This document shows positions 44,367 through 52,855 of a DNA stretch of 64,000 nucleotides, one piece after another. Location of the stretch: positions 1 through 64,000 of the forward strand of contig NZ_JAAKEN010000006.1 in the NCBI RefSeq assembly GCF_011039175.1, read 5' to 3'. This DNA comes from Slackia sp. ZJ119 (GTDB lineage: Bacteria > Actinomycetota > Coriobacteriia > Coriobacteriales > Eggerthellaceae). The notes under the pieces are model-generated. The model searched no databases. It was not told the DNA's origin and worked only from the letters and a program-made list of their open reading frames with translations. The stretch's first letter is position 1. Every line of letters starts with the position of its first letter. The position numbers and the translations under genes were made by a program.

Positions 44367-44756
44367 GAGGGCTGGTTGCACGCCAAACGGGGCGGAACGC
44401 CAGGTGAGGCGGCTTGCCAGGTTGAGCAGCACGCTGGGCGAAGTTGCATACCGGGGCAGGCAGCGGATCGAGCGAGGCGGTGCGTCAAACGAGACAGAAG
44501 TTGGATCGGGCAACGCGCCTGATGAGGCGGGACGTCGGGCCGGGCAGCATGCCAGGCGAGGTTGTGCGCCTGATGAGGCGGAATGCCAGGCCGAGTAGCA
44601 TGTCGGATCGGGCAGCATGCCGGACGGAGCAGCGCTTCGGACGCTGCAGCACGTCAAGCGGGGCAGCGTGTCGGCCGCAGCAGACAGAGGGCAGGAACGG
44701 GCGGGCAGTCGGCCGAAGCAGCGGTCGAGGCCCGCAGCACATGGAGGACCAAGAAC
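44367..44756. repeat. 390-bp tract of degenerate tandem repeats
   Basis: The plus strand is made of imperfect units of roughly 25-50 bp around GGGCAGCATGCCRGRCG, GCGCCTGATGAGGCGG and GGATCGGGCA. It is purine-biased on the plus strand. Open frames cross it only because stop codons are rare in such sequence. No gene seen. Confidence 0.65.
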
Positions 44757-44957
44757 ATGGGAACGAACCAGAAACTGACCGCCAAGCAAAAGTCGCAGCG
44801 CATCAAGGCTGCCCAAGAGCGCGAACGGCTTGAAAAGGAGAAGCGTGCAGCTGCGGCAAAGACGAAGCAGATCTTCACCGTAGTGATATGCGTGATCCTG
44901 GTACTGGCACTGGGCATTCCCACCGTCGCGCTGGCGTTTTTAGGCACCGGGGCGTAA
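44757..44957 (+). CDS. Small single-span membrane protein
   Basis: A 66-residue protein; ATG at 44757, 9 nt after GGAGG. Residues 1-37 are a highly charged helix (KQKSQRIKAAQERERLEKEK), and one membrane helix spans about 39-62 (IFTVVICVILVLALGIPTVALAF). Orientation by the positive-inside rule puts the charged part in the cytoplasm. I do not recognise a family. The good ribosome binding site and composition support a real gene. Confidence 0.75.
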   Translation: MGTNQKLTAKQKSQRIKAAQERERLEKEKRAAAAKTKQIFTVVICVILVLALGIPTVALAFLGTGA

Positions 44958-45073
44958 AAGGTCGAAGGCTGCCAAAATCGGCAGCGGTTTCGGTTTTAGC
45001 AGGATATATCAACCGATGCGGGACCTCCCAGACGAAATGTCACCCTGCATCGGTGCCATGAGCCACTTCCCAT

Positions 45074-45325
45074 GTGAAGAAACTGTGTACCGGAGATACG
45101 ACAGCCGCTTTTAAGGTCTTGCGCATCATTTTGCTGCGGCCGCAAGAAGTTTCTAGGTATATTTACCGTAATTCTGTCGCATCAAGAACGCACAGAGGAA
45201 GACAAACCCCAGAAACTACCGTATATATGCGGTAGTTTCTGGGGTTTGTCAGCAGGGCGCCTCGCGAAATGATGCGCGAAGTGTCCTATTTTGCCTCTAT
45301 TATCTCCAACACACATTTTCTTCAT
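45074..45325. repeat. Nested-palindrome element, copy 3 (252 bp)
   Basis: The terminal inverted repeats 45074-45097 and 45302-45325 match at 19 of 24 positions. The inner motifs GCGCATCATTTT (from 45121) and AAATGATGCGC (to 45277) are 48-49 nt inside the ends. The central palindrome is the longest of the family: 20-bp arms around GTATATATGC at 45201-45250, centred 98.5 nt from the right end. An extra stem pairs TCTGT with ACAGA just before it. It lies between convergent genes. Confidence 0.9.
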
Positions 45326-45382
45326 ATTTATAAGCGCCTTCTGGCGCCAAAACCGTGGAAAAAGCGCGAAAACGAGCCGGTG

Positions 45383-46273
45383 TTACGCCCAGCAGCGCGT
45401 GCCGGCCTCTCGAAGGGGGCAGGAGAACTCGCGGCGGCAGCCGACGCAACGATCCTCGGCAGGAAGCGGCTCGACTGAGGCCGAATCCGAGCCGGCGATG
45501 CCGGGAAACAGCCCCACGACGGCGGTGATCGTTTTTGTGGGGATGAGCAGGTTCGCTGGCGTGACCGAAATGCCCAGCGCCTTGTCGGCGCCGACCGCCG
45601 CAATGAACTCTTGCTGCACGCTCAGCGGCAGATCCCCATACCCAGGGCTGAACCGCTGTCCCGTGCGCAGCCCGCGCGACCGGGCGTCTTCCTCCAGCAG
45701 CCGCGAAACCTCGTTCGCCGCGCCTTCGACCAGCGCAGACGCGCACGCATCGGCCATCACGCCGGCGGCGGCGCCAAGCGCTTGCTCCCGCTTCAGCAGC
45801 ATTTCGCACGGAAAGCCGAGCGTCACCACCGCCAACGCCGCCCGCTGCGCCCCTGCCAGGTGCCGCGCTATGTCGGACCCCGGCAGGAACAACGAGCATC
45901 CTTCCAGGTCAACGCCGGTTTTTGACACGGTGCCGTCCGTCCTTTGCCAGGTGCCTTCCCCGGCGTCGAACGCGAACACGGGGTTGCCGTCCTCGTCGAA
46001 ATCCTCGATCGCCCGGTGCTGCCACGCATCCGCCCCGCCGCCCGTCGCATGGCCGAACGCGCCGTCCATCGCATCCGCAGATTCCGCTTGCGCCGCCGCA
46101 ATCGCGAACTCGCGCACCAGCGCCTGCGCCGACAAGGCCTCGACCGTCGCCTTCGCCCTGGCCAGACGTTCGCGCATGGCGCCATCGATCCCCTGGCCCC
46201 GGTATCCCATATACCCCAGCGCCTCGCGCTCATCGACTTGCGCCCGCACCGAAAACGGCTTCCCCCGCTGCAT
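45383..46273 (-). CDS. Free-standing methionine synthase reactivation-domain protein
   Basis: A 296-residue protein; ATG at 46273 follows GGAAGGGCGG. It matches the AdoMet-binding reactivation domain of MetH as a separate protein (TM0269-like). SRGLRTGQRFSPGYGDLPLS carries the RxxPGYGD motif, and ISVTPANLLIPTKTITAVVG follows. The C terminus has a Cys cluster, CVGCRREFSCPLREAGTRC, also seen in free-standing members. It would reductively remethylate inactive cob(II)alamin on the MetH at 34762. It is encoded 68 nt downstream of metF on the same strand, which supports a one-carbon/methionine operon. Confidence 0.88.
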   Translation of the reverse strand: MQRGKPFSVRAQVDEREALGYMGYRGQGIDGAMRERLARAKATVEALSAQALVREFAIAAAQAESADAMDGAFGHATGGGADAWQHRAIEDFDEDGNPVFAFDAGEGTWQRTDGTVSKTGVDLEGCSLFLPGSDIARHLAGAQRAALAVVTLGFPCEMLLKREQALGAAAGVMADACASALVEGAANEVSRLLEEDARSRGLRTGQRFSPGYGDLPLSVQQEFIAAVGADKALGISVTPANLLIPTKTITAVVGLFPGIAGSDSASVEPLPAEDRCVGCRREFSCPLREAGTRCWA

Positions 46274-46341
46274 CTTCCGCCCTTCCCAATCGCCCGGCTC
46301 GCGCCCGCTGCCGCTGCTGCCACCCGCCGCCTCGCGCCCGC

Positions 46342-47229
46342 TTACCTCGCGCCCGCCACGGCCTCCCGAGCGGCCCGTGCCACGTCCGCGCGGTTCATCG
46401 TGTACACGTGCACGCCGTCGACCCCTTCTGCCACCAAGCCTTCCAGCTGTCCGCACGCGTACTCGATGCCCGCCTGCGCCAACGACGCCGGATCGTTCTC
46501 GTACCGCGCCAAAAGCTTGATGACCGGCGAGGGCAACGACGCCCCACACAGGAATACCATGCGTGTGATCTGGGATTTGCTGACGAACGGCATCACGCCG
46601 CACACGATCGGCACCGTGATGCGGGCCCGCCGGGCCGCATCGACGAACTGCAGGATGTCTTCGTTGTCAAACGCCAGCTGCGTGACGAAGAAGTCGGCCC
46701 CGGCGGCCTGCTTCGCCTTCAAGTGCTCCAGCGACGTGCGGCGATCCGTGCAGGTGATGTGCCCCTCGGGATACGCCGCCGCGCCTGCGCAAAAGCCCGC
46801 CTCCTTCAACTCGGGAATCAGGTCGCAGGCCAGCTCGTAGTCGCCATGGTGCTCGCTGACGCCTTCGGGCAAATCGCCGCGCAGGGCCATCACCGTGTGC
46901 ACGCCGTGCGCCCGCATGTCGGCCAGCGTGTCGGCGACGGTTTGCCGGGTCGCCCCTACGCAGGTCAGATGCGCGACCGACGCCACCGAAAACTCGTCTT
47001 GGATCATCGCCGCAATGGCCGTCGTCGCGCCGTCCGACCCGTTGCCGCTCCCGCCCGCCGAGCAGGTGACCGACACGAAGTCGGGACGCAGCACGGCCAG
47101 GTCAGACGCCACTTCTCGCGCCCGCTCCACCGTCAGCGTGCCCTTAGGCGGAAACATCTCGAACGACAGCGTGGGCCGTGCCGCCCGACGCGCCTCGTCC
47201 AGCATGCGCCCTACCGCCTCGCAACCCAT
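46342..47229 (-). CDS. metF: Methylenetetrahydrofolate reductase
   Basis: A 295-residue flavin-dependent TIM-barrel enzyme giving 5-methyl-THF for methionine synthase; ATG at 47229 follows GAAAGGA. Motifs: TLSFEMFPPKG, FVSVTCSAGGS, VAHLTCVG, HGVHTVMALRGDLPEG, DFFVTQLAFDNE and GVMPFVSKSQITRM. Length is normal for bacterial MetF. It heads an operon with the MetH reactivation protein. A terminator-like hairpin in the short leader (47251-47271) could end the patatin transcript or attenuate metF. Confidence 0.96.
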   Translation of the reverse strand: MGCEAVGRMLDEARRAARPTLSFEMFPPKGTLTVERAREVASDLAVLRPDFVSVTCSAGGSGNGSDGATTAIAAMIQDEFSVASVAHLTCVGATRQTVADTLADMRAHGVHTVMALRGDLPEGVSEHHGDYELACDLIPELKEAGFCAGAAAYPEGHITCTDRRTSLEHLKAKQAAGADFFVTQLAFDNEDILQFVDAARRARITVPIVCGVMPFVSKSQITRMVFLCGASLPSPVIKLLARYENDPASLAQAGIEYACGQLEGLVAEGVDGVHVYTMNRADVARAAREAVAGAR

Positions 47230-47250
47230 GCGCGTTCCTTTCTCTGCTTC

Positions 47251-47300
47251 AAAAAGCCGCCCGAGAGCGGCCTATATGGTAGTGTTTCTATAACATTATA
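47251..47300 (-). promoter_or_regulatory. metF promoter region with a terminator-like leader hairpin
   Basis: On the minus strand a TATAAT box (47295-47300) lies about 65 nt before metF. It is followed by GCCGC-TCTCGG-GCGGC and TTTTT (47251-47271), ending 21 nt before the start codon. If transcription starts at this box, the hairpin lies inside the leader as an attenuator. Otherwise it terminates the upstream patatin gene. Confidence 0.55.
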
Positions 47301-47312
47301 TATCGCCGCGCG

Positions 47313-48299
47313 TCACTGTACAAATTCTGCGATCGAACGCGCCTCTTCGTATCCTCTGTCATACAAGCCGCGAATGGCGCTGCGGTCCTTCGTGAGCGTC
47401 TTGAGCCCCTCGACCGACGCCGCGTCAGGAGCGACGACCAGCACGCGGCCCTCGGCTTCCAGCGCCAGCGCCTCTTCCAGCTGCCGGTTGTACACCTCGG
47501 CCCGCCGCCTCAGCGTCTTGGCCACGGCGGGGTAGCGCCGCCTGAGCAGGCGAATAGTCGGCTCGTCCCTTTTCGGGTCGCGCCGATACTCGCGCGGACG
47601 CGTCAACACGACGACCACGCGGTCGCACCCCGCAGCGAACGCACGGCGAAACGGGATGGGATCCGAAGCGCCGCCGTCGAAATAACGTCCGCCGTGCCAC
47701 GCATAAGGCCTGTTCACGCCCGGAACACAGCACGACGCCTTCACTGCGCCGTAATCGTCTTGCACCATCGAATCCAGCGGAAAATAGTCTGGCAGCCCCG
47801 TGGCGGCGTCGGTCACCACCACGTCGAAAGGCACGCCGCGAGCCGCAAGCGCCGGATAGTCGAGCGGAAACTCGCCGTCGGAATTGCTCAGCGTGCTGTA
47901 AATATAATCAAGATTGATATAATTGCCCGTGCGCATGAAGTGCGCCAAGCTCATGTATTCCTTGCGAAAAGCGAAATCGGTGTAGAACACGAGGTTGCGG
48001 CCGCGCTGTCCGGCCAGGTAGGAGGTCAGGTTCGCGCTGCCCGCCGACACGCCGATGGCGTAGTCGAACCAGATGCCCGCATCGAGGCAGAAATCGAAGA
48101 CGCCCGCCCCGAACGACCCGCGCATTCCGCCGCCCACGTCCACGACGCCGATCTTGCCGCCGCCGGCCGCAGCAGGTCCGACGCCGGCAGCGCCGCTCGC
48201 CGGGCTCGAGGCCACCGCGCCGGCTGATGCGGGCGAGACACCAGCACCGGCCGCCGTCTCGCCCGCTCCTTTCGATGCAAAGTCAGAAGTCTCTTCCAT
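47313..48299 (-). CDS. Patatin-like phospholipase
   Basis: A 328-residue serine-Asp dyad hydrolase. The oxyanion loop is DVGGGMRGSFGAGV, the nucleophile elbow is IGVSAGS (Ser near residue 85), and the Asp is in FDGGASDP. The first 48 residues are a low-complexity Ala/Gly/Ser segment, so translation may begin later, but no better site is visible. The C-terminal third (LEAEGRVLVVAPDAASVEGLKTLTKD) matches the RssA/YjjU-like group. Likely a cytoplasmic acyl hydrolase or lipase of unknown substrate. Confidence 0.9.
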   Translation of the reverse strand: MEETSDFASKGAGETAAGAGVSPASAGAVASSPASGAAGVGPAAAGGGKIGVVDVGGGMRGSFGAGVFDFCLDAGIWFDYAIGVSAGSANLTSYLAGQRGRNLVFYTDFAFRKEYMSLAHFMRTGNYINLDYIYSTLSNSDGEFPLDYPALAARGVPFDVVVTDAATGLPDYFPLDSMVQDDYGAVKASCCVPGVNRPYAWHGGRYFDGGASDPIPFRRAFAAGCDRVVVVLTRPREYRRDPKRDEPTIRLLRRRYPAVAKTLRRRAEVYNRQLEEALALEAEGRVLVVAPDAASVEGLKTLTKDRSAIRGLYDRGYEEARSIAEFVQ

Positions 48300-48682
48300 A
48301 ATTCACTCGTTTCTCATGCCTTGTCCTGACTATTGTAGCGGTTCAGGCAAACGCGTCGCCAGCTGCTGCCGAATCGGCGCATCTTTCCCGTTCTCACCCC
48401 CACGCCCGTTGCAAGCGGCGCGTTCTCCCGCGTTCATGACAGCTTTTCCGTCGCTCATGACGCATGCGTCGCTGTTCTGGTCCTCGACAAGCCCTCTCTG
48501 CCAATCTTCGGCTCTCGCGGCTCGACCATCTTCCCCAAACGCCCGACAAAAAGAGAGAACGGCCTTCTCACCTGGTTTGTAGGAGATTTATACGTTTTGT
48601 CCGTATTTATACCAAAGACGCTATCATAGGAATGATGCTTTCGTAATCTTATTGGCTGCACAAGACCCGATGAGGAAAGAAA
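48300..48682. other. Divergent promoter region, no gene
   Basis: Lies between the patatin gene (minus) and the Rho_N-like gene (plus). AT-rich sequence at 48585-48650 (TTTATACG, CTATCATAGG) is the likely promoter of the latter. No gene recognised. Confidence 0.45.
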
Positions 48683-50047
48683 TTGGTCACTGCGAAGACA
48701 AACTCCGAAACTCCAAAGAAGCGCAACGCTGCCTCGAAGGCATTGTCGACGGAGGCGAAGACCGCTGCGTCTGGCCAGCTTGCTGTCAAGGCCGGGCAGA
48801 CCGCCCAGCCGGCACCTGAGGCATCTTCTGTCGCAGCGCCTTTTGCAGCGCTCGTCGGACAGCCGGAAGAGCTCGCGCGCACGCTGGACGGCCTGAAAAA
48901 GACCGACCTCACGGCGCTTGCCAAGGAACTGTCGCTGACGGGGACGTCGAAGATGAGAAAGGCGGAACTGGCCGAGCGGGTGGCAAAAGCGCTGGTCGAG
49001 AAGGTGTCGGCAGAAGCGGCAGCGGCGGAAGCAGTCCCGGCCGAGCAGGAATCCGGTGCAGCCGAAGCGCCGGTTGCCGAAGCTGCCGAAAAGCCGAAAA
49101 AGAAGCCTGCGGCCAAGCGCAAGGCTGCGACCAAGCAGAAAACGGAAGCCGCCAAAGCCGCTAAGGCGGCGGCCGAGCAGGCAGAAGCGTCGACAGTCGC
49201 CGAAGCAGCACCGGCCAAGCAGAACTCCGCCGACGCAGCGCCGACGGCCGAGGCCAAAACCCCGTCCGAGCCGGCCGCCGAAGCAGCAGCCGAAAAGAAG
49301 CCCACGTCCAAACGCGCTCGCAAGCCGAAAGCGGCCGCCAAGCCCAAGCCCAAGCCGGTGCCCGCGTCGGCCCCCGCCGACGCCATCCGTTGTGCAAACG
49401 TGTACGCGCAGGTGGCCGGCGTCGTGTCGCTCGCCGACCTGTGGCAGCTGTACCAGATGCATTATCCCAGCTCATACCCGCAGACCGACTTCAACAAGCT
49501 GCTGAGCGGCACCACCCCCGCCGGTGCGAACTTCCGCGTGTGGTTCTTCGAAGGCGACACCTACGTAGCGCTCGAAGAGCTGTTCGACGGCATCGAGGAC
49601 CCCTGGGTCTACATGGTCGCCACCACGGAAAGCTCCACCGAAACCGAGTGGTTCCGCCGGTTCGCCGCACGTCGCCACCGCGTCCTTCCCATCAAGCGCG
49701 TCTGGGGCGACCTGGCCGAATACGACCTGCTGGCCGACATCCTGACGCTGCCCGCCGTGCAAGACCTGCGGAAATTCCTGCAGGACCGCGCTGCCAGCGT
49801 CGAAGCCGCCGACAAACTGCTCGACAAGGTCGTCTCCCTCATTCGTCAAGAGGAAAACGAGCCGAAGATCATGGACGCTTGCACCGCCGCCGGACTCTCG
49901 CTGGCCGATGCGTCCGACAACGGCGAGCTGCGCCGCCTCATCCATGCCGCGAACGTCACGCTGCCGCATTGGGTCCACAACGGCTGGTCGCCGCAGGAAA
50001 TCGAAGAGCGCCTGGTGGGAACGGTCTACTTCAACGCCGCGAAATAG
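48683..50047 (+). CDS. Rho_N/SAP-like domain protein with Lys-Ala-rich linker
   Basis: A 454-residue protein with a TTG start at 48683, 5 nt after GAGGAAAG. Residues about 60-105 ([22 protein letters not shown] and [14 protein letters not shown]) match the Rho termination factor N-terminal or SAP-like helical domain that binds nucleic acid. Residues about 110-230 are Ala/Lys/Glu/Pro-rich ([15 protein letters not shown]), similar to histone H1-like tails. The C-terminal 220 residues form an unrecognised globular domain with [20 protein letters not shown]. It may be a nucleoid or RNA-binding protein. The C-terminal function is unknown. Confidence 0.75.
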   Translation: MVTAKTNSETPKKRNAASKALSTEAKTAASGQLAVKAGQTAQPAPEASSVAAPFAALVGQPEELARTLDGLKKTDLTALAKELSLTGTSKMRKAELAERVAKALVEKVSAEAAAAEAVPAEQESGAAEAPVAEAAEKPKKKPAAKRKAATKQKTEAAKAAKAAAEQAEASTVAEAAPAKQNSADAAPTAEAKTPSEPAAEAAAEKKPTSKRARKPKAAAKPKPKPVPASAPADAIRCANVYAQVAGVVSLADLWQLYQMHYPSSYPQTDFNKLLSGTTPAGANFRVWFFEGDTYVALEELFDGIEDPWVYMVATTESSTETEWFRRFAARRHRVLPIKRVWGDLAEYDLLADILTLPAVQDLRKFLQDRAASVEAADKLLDKVVSLIRQEENEPKIMDACTAAGLSLADASDNGELRRLIHAANVTLPHWVHNGWSPQEIEERLVGTVYFNAAK

Positions 50048-50086
50048 CAGCGCCTGCAAGGCCGACCCTTTGAACTGAACTCCAAC

Positions 50087-50127
50087 AGCGGAACGGGAAG
50101 CACAAGCTTCCCGTTCCGCTTCCTTTT
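50087..50127 (+). terminator. Rho-independent terminator
   Basis: AGCGGAACGGGAAG and CTTCCCGTTCCGCT form a perfect 14-bp stem with a CACAAG loop, followed by TCCTTTTT. Confidence 0.92.
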
Positions 50128-50209
50128 TCGAGGGGTGATGCCGCGAGGCGGACGGCAGAAACCAAAGCCGCGGCCCTGCCCCGCGCCCGCCTTCCGACGC
50201 CGGCCTTTG

Positions 50210-51181
50210 CTATCGTTCGTGCTTGCTGAAGCGATCGAGCAGGCCCATGAGCCGGTCACGAAAGACAAGGCCTGCGCCAGCCACCACGCCGACGGCGGCG
50301 AAAATGGCGACGCTTTCCCAAATGCGGCCTTCTACCAGGCCGTTCGCTGCATACGTGCTGACGATGATGCCGGGGATGCGAGCCACGCACGACACCATGA
50401 TGAACTGCCTCCGCGGCATGTCCGTTAACGGTACCAGGTACGTAAACACGTCCTTCGGCAGCCCGGGGATGAAGAACAGCACGAAGACGATGGGCAGAAG
50501 CTTGCCCGACGCCTCGAAATTGCGGAACTTGTCGAGCCACTTCGTCGGCACCATGGACTGCACGAACGGCGCCCCCAGCCGATGCACCACCTCGTAGATG
50601 AGCATGCTGGAAATGACGCAGCCCAAGAAGATGATGAGGGCGCCCCACCACGGCCCGTACATCATGCCAGCGGCCATCTGCACCACTTCGCCGGGGATGA
50701 ACGCGACCACTATCTGCAAAAACTGCATCGCCAGCAATATGAGCACGCCAAGCGGGCCGGCGTTTTTCACATCGGCGATGACTCGGTCGACGCCGCCGGG
50801 CTCGAACAGGTCCTTCGCAACCGGCCACAACAGCACGATCAGCAGCACTATGATGGCGAAAAACGCGAACAGCCCTGCCAGCTTGAAGAGGTTGCCCTTC
50901 TCCATCACATGGCCGCGGACCGACACCTCCACGTCGGCCTTTTCGTGGTAGGTCTCGCGAGCTTTCTGCACGCGTTCGCGAGCCGCCTGCACGTGCGGAT
51001 GCTTGCCGCCCACCTGGTGCTCCTTGCGCGACCCGCGCTGCGCCCGAACGTGCCTCAAGCCGTGCTTGTCCTTCCCGCTGGCCGCTTTCGCCGACTTTTT
51101 CGCCACGCGACGCGCATTGCGAGACTGGGTCTTCGCCGCCGTTTGAACCTTGTTCTTCCGCTTCTTCGATTTAGAGCTCAT
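50210..51181 (-). CDS. VTT/TVP38-type (DedA-related) membrane protein
   Basis: A 323-residue protein. The first 100 residues are very basic (KSKKRKNKVQTAAKTQSRNARR), which is longer than usual for the family. Membrane helices begin at about 98. The VTT core is clear: IPGEVVQMAAGMMYGPWWGALI, the second half FFIPGLPKDVFTYLVPLT, and ARIPGIIVSTYAANGLVEG. Such proteins are linked to lipid carrier recycling and membrane homeostasis, and act as scramblases or flippases in described cases. ATG at 51181 follows GGTGAG. The basic tail could bind nucleic acid or acidic lipids. Confidence 0.88.
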   Translation of the reverse strand: MSSKSKKRKNKVQTAAKTQSRNARRVAKKSAKAASGKDKHGLRHVRAQRGSRKEHQVGGKHPHVQAARERVQKARETYHEKADVEVSVRGHVMEKGNLFKLAGLFAFFAIIVLLIVLLWPVAKDLFEPGGVDRVIADVKNAGPLGVLILLAMQFLQIVVAFIPGEVVQMAAGMMYGPWWGALIIFLGCVISSMLIYEVVHRLGAPFVQSMVPTKWLDKFRNFEASGKLLPIVFVLFFIPGLPKDVFTYLVPLTDMPRRQFIMVSCVARIPGIIVSTYAANGLVEGRIWESVAIFAAVGVVAGAGLVFRDRLMGLLDRFSKHER

Positions 51182-51363
51182 TCATCTCACCACGCTGACG
51201 GGTCGCTGTTTGGGGAGGCACTGACTGGCGCCGCTTGCCCTGCGCAGACGGGACAGACGGGCGGGCGAAGACCGAACGCATGCGCTGACGTGCGCAAACG
51301 GAGCCCGAAGCCCTCCGGCGCCGGTACGTCTGCGCAGAGTTGGCGAAATTGATCAGTGTTTCC

Positions 51364-52356
51364 CTAGTCATGTCGGGCCTTGTCGTACTCGTCTTTGAAT
51401 GCCGAGAACATGTTCTTTTTCGGCTTGGTCTGCTTTTTCGCCGCCGGCTTTTTCGCGGCGGCCTTCTTGGGCGCCCCCGCCTCGGACGCCGCCTTCGAAG
51501 AAGCCCTCCGCGGCGCTTCTGAAGCGGATGCGGAGGCCGTTTTCGCGACGGCCTTTTTCGGCTCGTCGGACGCGACGGCCTTGTCGTATTCCTTCTTGAA
51601 ATCGGAAAACATCGTCTTTGACTTGGAGATTTGCTTGCCGGTGGCATACGCGCCCTTGTTGACCGCCTCGCCGGTCTTCTTTGCGGCGGCGCTGGCGACC
51701 TCCTTGCCCTTGTCGACGGTCTCGTGCACCTTTTCGGCCGCCACCGCCGTCGCCTTGCCGGCCGCTTCCGCCATGCCGCCTTCGGTTGCGAACGCCTTCA
51801 CGTCGTCGGAGACCAGTATGGCGCCCAGTTCGACCTGGTCGTCTTCCACGTCGGGCGTTTTCAGCGCCGTGCCCATGCCGCGCCGAAAGCCCATGACGTG
51901 CTCGGCCGGGATGACGCGCTTGCCCAGAATCGCGTTGTTCGCAGCGCCGCTGTCGGTGGTGAACGACTCGACCATGCCGGTTCGCACGTTGAAGTCGACG
52001 TTGCCGACCACGCCGAACGCTTGGCCGTCGGCCGTCATGACGGGCAGGCCCAGCCACAGCACGCACGAATCGTAGTCGACGCCCAGCGCCTGACAGGCGG
52101 CCTGGTCGGTCGCCTCGGGGTCGTCGTGGACGACCATGCGGCCATCTACCAGGTCAAACCCGTCAATGGAGACGAACTTGTCCTTGCGGCGGAACATCCA
52201 CAGCAGATCAGGCCGCTTGACGATGAAGCCGACGACGCGCTTCTCGGTCGGGTGGAACACCACGCGGCGCACCTTCCCGATGCGCTTCGTGCCGCTTTTG
52301 CCGCCGAACACGCGCATGCCTTCCATCTCGTGAGTCGTGATCATCTTGCTTGCCAT
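51364..52356 (-). CDS. Double PRC-barrel protein with repeated Lys-rich C-terminal motifs
   Basis: A 330-residue protein; start at 52356 (MASKMITTHEMEG) follows GGGGA. The long frame upstream is a low-complexity artefact. Residues about 5-80 form a first PRC-barrel-like domain (GKVRRVVFHPTEKRVVGFIV) and about 95-170 a second (GVVGNVDFNVRTGMVESF). An amphipathic Ala/Lys helix follows (AEKVHETVDKGKEVASAA), like YtxH/LEA-type sequences. The C terminus carries two copies of MFSxFKxEYDKA, joined by a Lys/Ala-rich linker. Function unknown. It may bind membrane or nucleoid. A YtxH gene lies nearby on the same strand. Confidence 0.75.
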   Translation of the reverse strand: MASKMITTHEMEGMRVFGGKSGTKRIGKVRRVVFHPTEKRVVGFIVKRPDLLWMFRRKDKFVSIDGFDLVDGRMVVHDDPEATDQAACQALGVDYDSCVLWLGLPVMTADGQAFGVVGNVDFNVRTGMVESFTTDSGAANNAILGKRVIPAEHVMGFRRGMGTALKTPDVEDDQVELGAILVSDDVKAFATEGGMAEAAGKATAVAAEKVHETVDKGKEVASAAAKKTGEAVNKGAYATGKQISKSKTMFSDFKKEYDKAVASDEPKKAVAKTASASASEAPRRASSKAASEAGAPKKAAAKKPAAKKQTKPKKNMFSAFKDEYDKARHD

Positions 52357-52489
52357 GGTGTGTCCCCGTTCGCCAGAGCGCCGCGATGGCGCAAACTCGT
52401 TCGGATGTATCGTATCGGTCGGTCGTGAAGCGCATATGCAGTTCGCGGAAAATCCCCAGGGAAACGCCGATTCATTACGAATCGGTAAG

Positions 52490-52670
52490 ATTGGTTGGGG
52501 TAGGCCGGGGCCGAAGTCGGGCCGGGGCCGGGGCCGGGGCCTGACCGGAGGCGAGGTCAAGCCAGGGCCGAAAGCGGAGCCTGGACCGCAATCGAAGCCG
52601 AGGCCGGGGCCGGGGCTGGGGTTTGAGCCGACGCCGAGGCCGAGGCCGGGGCCGGCGGAATTGATGAGCG
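52490..52670. repeat. GGCCGGG/GAGGCC degenerate repeat tract
   Basis: Imperfect direct repeats of GGCCGGGGCC, GAAGCCGAGGCC and similar hexamer-based units fill the upstream region of the PRC-barrel gene. They keep several frames open without coding signs. Confidence 0.7.
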
Positions 52671-52770
52671 TTCCGCTACTATTCACGAACCGGCAAGGCG
52701 GCGCAAACGCAAGGCCTCGTCAACGGGTTCGACAGGCGCAGCCTCGTGAAGCCTTCAAGGGCTTTGAACA

Positions 52771-52812
52771 GAAAAGCGGTGCGCATCAGGGACTTTCCCC
52801 GCTGCGCACCGC
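52771..52812 (-). terminator. Terminator of the YtxH gene
   Basis: On the minus strand GCGGTGCGCA and TGCGCACCGC (52776-52785 with 52803-52812) form a perfect 10-bp stem, followed by TTTTCTG. Confidence 0.88.
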
Positions 52813-52855
52813 CTTCGGTTCGCATGTGTTCGCGCACGGATGCTGCGACTTGAGG

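Noticed and set aside
52357-52686. N-terminal extension of the PRC-barrel protein rich in Gly and Pro
   Set aside because: It is encoded by the degenerate GGCCGGG repeat tract, and a good start with GGGGA upstream exists at 52356.
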